NCBI RefSeq assembly: GCF_007859855.1
Contig: NZ_SJPK01000012.1
Span: forward strand, 77,036-141,035
Direction of reading: 5' to 3'
Length of the DNA stretch: 64,000 nucleotides
Origin: Allorhodopirellula solitaria
GTDB lineage: Bacteria > Planctomycetota > Planctomycetia > Pirellulales > Pirellulaceae
The translations under genes and the position numbers were made by a program. The notes under the pieces were generated by a model, which saw only the letters and a program-made list of their open reading frames with translations, was not told the origin of the DNA and did not search any database. This document shows positions 62,318 through 64,000 of the stretch, in pieces. Position 1 is the stretch's first letter; the number at the start of each line of letters is the position of its first letter.

Positions 62318-63336
62318 AGTCACGACCTGATGAATCCATGACCTCGACTCGCAATTCGCACGGAACATTCGCGTACGACCGGTGCGTGAGTGTTCCGTTG
62401 CAATCGCTTTTCCCGGCGCTTCGACATCAGACAGCCTGGGCGGCATGCATCACGCTCGCACTCGGATGAGCTTACCGGGCGTGTACTGTGGCGCGGGTTT
62501 GGTCGCCAAGGCAGTTGGGGAGCCCCAAAGACGGCGTTCCCGAAGGCTGGCTGACTTGGAGGCCAGGTTGGACGGCGCCTGCATCTCGATCAGAGGCCTG
62601 CATCTCGATCACCGGCGATTTCGGAAACGATCAGTAGCTCCTGATCACCGGGACTCACGGTCGAGGAACCGCTGGGTGGTCAGCAAGAATTCTGTCGTGG
62701 GGCGAATCCGACCACGGGGGTCGAAGGCGAGTCCATCTCGCTGAGGAATGTTCGGCGGGACACCGAAATTGGAAGGGCGCTGATGGAAGCCCCTGAAGTC
62801 CACCGGGTCGGTATTAGCTCCGATGCGGCGCAGTCGGAGCCAGTCATCGGTAGCTTATTGCCGTCCCCCGGTGACGATGGCGTGGGGGTGGTCGGCGTCG
62901 TCGGCAGCTCCGCGATTCGTTCACCGAAGCAGCACAGTCACGGTTTCCTCGGGGTGGTACCGGTTGCTTCGCAACGCGTGATCAATAACTGGCGGATTTA
63001 GCGAAAGCTATTCTGTCGTGGACGCGGCGATGAACTGTCGGGCCCCGCAAGTCTTACTACGCCGAAGGCGTTGAAGAGAATAGCCGTAGGTCAGCGCCGC
63101 GCAACCTAAGGTGTTTCGTCGGTCGTGGAGCGTCGACCCGCAAGTGGGTCGCAGATCCCGTCATGAACGATCTTCAGCCCCATTCGGGGTTAGCCCTTGA
63201 GGCTCGGGTCGTATCCGGTGGTGCTCGCTCGCGCTCAAACCACCGGCTATTTTCTATCATCCCTGACGGGATCCTTGTGGGGAAACGACAGCAGGCGACG
63301 TGGTCGCCTACGCTGCGATCGTTTGTCGCTCACCGC
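62318..63336. repeat. 1-kb gap with dispersed repeat copy, no gene
   Basis: 62318-62960 has short frames with no protein character. Bases 62966-63110 are a + strand copy of the repeat seen at 102-260 (reversed) and 42084-42370, with GCAACGCGTGATCAATAA, TTTAGCGAAAGC, CTGTCGTGGACGCGGCGATGAAC and TACGCCGAAGGCGTTGAAGAG. A second module to about 63290 has ATCCGGTGGTGCTCGCTCGCGCTCAAACCACCGG (a hairpin) and CTATCATCCCTGACGGGA, also at 38.2 kb reversed. Confidence 0.6.
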
Positions 63337-63690
63337 TCACTGAGCGTATTTGTAATCGTACGCGTGACGAATGTAGGCGCGGTCTCGGTCGTAGTCGCCT
63401 GCGTACTCGGCCCGCAGACGATCGTCCAGGTCCTCGTTCCATTGCGGGTGGTCGTTGCGGTAGTGACGATGGGCGGCGTGGCCGAAGCGAAACGCTTGCT
63501 CGCGGTTTTCGAACGCATCGTCGCTGCCCGCCATCTGCTTGACCGTGTCATCGACATCTTGGTCCATGTCACGAGCGCTGTCGGATCCGAAGTCCGCTTT
63601 CGTCTGCTCCCAGTCATTTGCAAAGGCTGCTTTCACCCGTTCCCAGGTGTTGTCATAGTCTGCGGTGTTCCATTTGGCTTCAGTACTCAT
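63337..63690 (-). CDS. Small acidic hypothetical protein
   Basis: 117 residues, rich in Asp, Ala and Tyr, with no signal peptide. WERVKAAFANDWEQTKADFG at the start and WNEDLDDRLRAEYAGD near the end are predicted amphipathic helices. The N-terminal WxxVKxxFxxDWEQTK pattern resembles short stress proteins of planctomycetes that are induced with CsbD-like proteins, but no assignment can be made. Length and a clean ATG support a real gene. It is convergent with the repeat-filled region. Confidence 0.6.
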   Translation of the reverse strand: MSTEAKWNTADYDNTWERVKAAFANDWEQTKADFGSDSARDMDQDVDDTVKQMAGSDDAFENREQAFRFGHAAHRHYRNDHPQWNEDLDDRLRAEYAGDYDRDRAYIRHAYDYKYAQ

Positions 63691-63846
63691 CTTGATCTCC
63701 AGTTGGGTTGGTCATCTCTATTGCGAAAACTCAGCCGCTCGCCGGACAGACGGGCTCCGAAAACACATCGGAGTTGCTGAGTGCATCGAGAGGACCAAGA
63801 GATGCAATTCCTGGGCCAATGTTGCCGAGATACGGCAGGAATTTCA

Positions 63847-64000
63847 CTATGCTTTGCGGATGAAGTCTGCGGCGTAGCTTCGCACATCGCTGCCATTGAG
63901 CACATGGACCATCCGCAACTGTTGGACTTCCTGGTCGCTGAATGAAGTCAGTGGCACGTGAACGAGTTGTTTCTTGAAACGCCGGGCCAGTCTTCGCCAA
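63847..64000 (-). CDS. Partial CDS at right edge, C-terminus of unknown protein
   Basis: Minus-strand frame ending in TAG at 63847-63849 and open to the window end. It gives WRRLARRFKKQLVHVPLT, then SFSDQEVQQLRMVHVLNGSDVRSYAADFIRKA. This has a normal protein composition, unlike the overlapping 89-codon frame, which is the shadow. The gene begins outside the window, so the family cannot be named. Confidence 0.5.
   Translation of the reverse strand, partial: WRRLARRFKKQLVHVPLTSFSDQEVQQLRMVHVLNGSDVRSYAADFIRKA

Noticed and set aside
63731-64000. 89-codon minus-strand frame at the right edge
   Set aside because: The overlapping frame ending at 63847 has better protein composition; this one is Pro/Gln/Arg-rich and looks like a shadow.

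Overview
The window looks like a chromosome segment of a marine planctomycete of the Pirellulaceae (Rhodopirellula/Blastopirellula type). The reasons are the gene families present: many formylglycine sulfatases, two DUF1559 pilin-like proteins, small lipoproteins, ECF sigma factor/FecR pairs, a DUF1587/1592/1585 cytochrome-type protein with a DUF1552 partner, and a PEP-CTERM protein. This assignment rests on family content only; no rRNA or other marker gene is present.

Layout. 1-8.5 kb holds housekeeping and stress genes: tadA, a VanZ-like protein, a rhomboid protease, a HisN/IMPase phosphatase, an M48 protease, phosphatidylserine decarboxylase, a papain-like/DUF2786 fusion and a PEP-CTERM protein. 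8.9-17.2 kb is a first polysaccharide module. Two overlapping sulfatases, a lipoprotein and a DUF1559 protein run leftwards; an ECF sigma factor, a FecR regulator and an agarase-like glycoside hydrolase run rightwards. 17-30.3 kb holds a TIGR03545/TIGR03546 pair, a prenyltransferase-beta-like protein, sufU-sufS-xseA in overlapping frames, a sulfatase, recQ, a cysteine-cluster protein and purU. 30.5-35.6 kb is an overlapping four-gene operon (aldehyde dehydrogenase, CrtI-type desaturase/oxidase, acyltransferase, glycosyltransferase) that matches the late steps of staphyloxanthin-like C30 carotenoid synthesis, with a divergent sigma-54 activator. 37-42 kb has moxR and a full-length pyruvate carboxylase, then repeats and tRNA-Asp.

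From the tRNA-Asp rightwards (42.6-60 kb) the sequence becomes accessory. There are orphan hypothetical genes, a HEPN-motif protein, fragments of IS110 and ISL3 transposases, a truncated sulfatase and an internally deleted oxidoreductase. The same stretch carries a second polysaccharide module. Its centre is a 1057-residue GH110-like beta-helix fused to a sulfatase, next to another sulfatase whose signal peptide is cut off by a one-base change in a G8 tract. A divergent DUF1592-DUF1552-ECF sigma-FecR operon follows. 60-64 kb carries a DUF1559 gene enclosed by an inverted pair of 116-bp MITE-like elements, a lipoprotein, further copies of a dispersed repeat family and a small acidic protein.

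The likely working picture is two ECF/FecR-controlled modules for sulfated galactan (agar/carrageenan-like) breakdown. Sulfatases and glycoside hydrolases are exported, DUF1559 and lipoproteins are at the surface, and the sigma/FecR pairs act as sensors. The substrate is inferred from gene families, not shown by the sequence.
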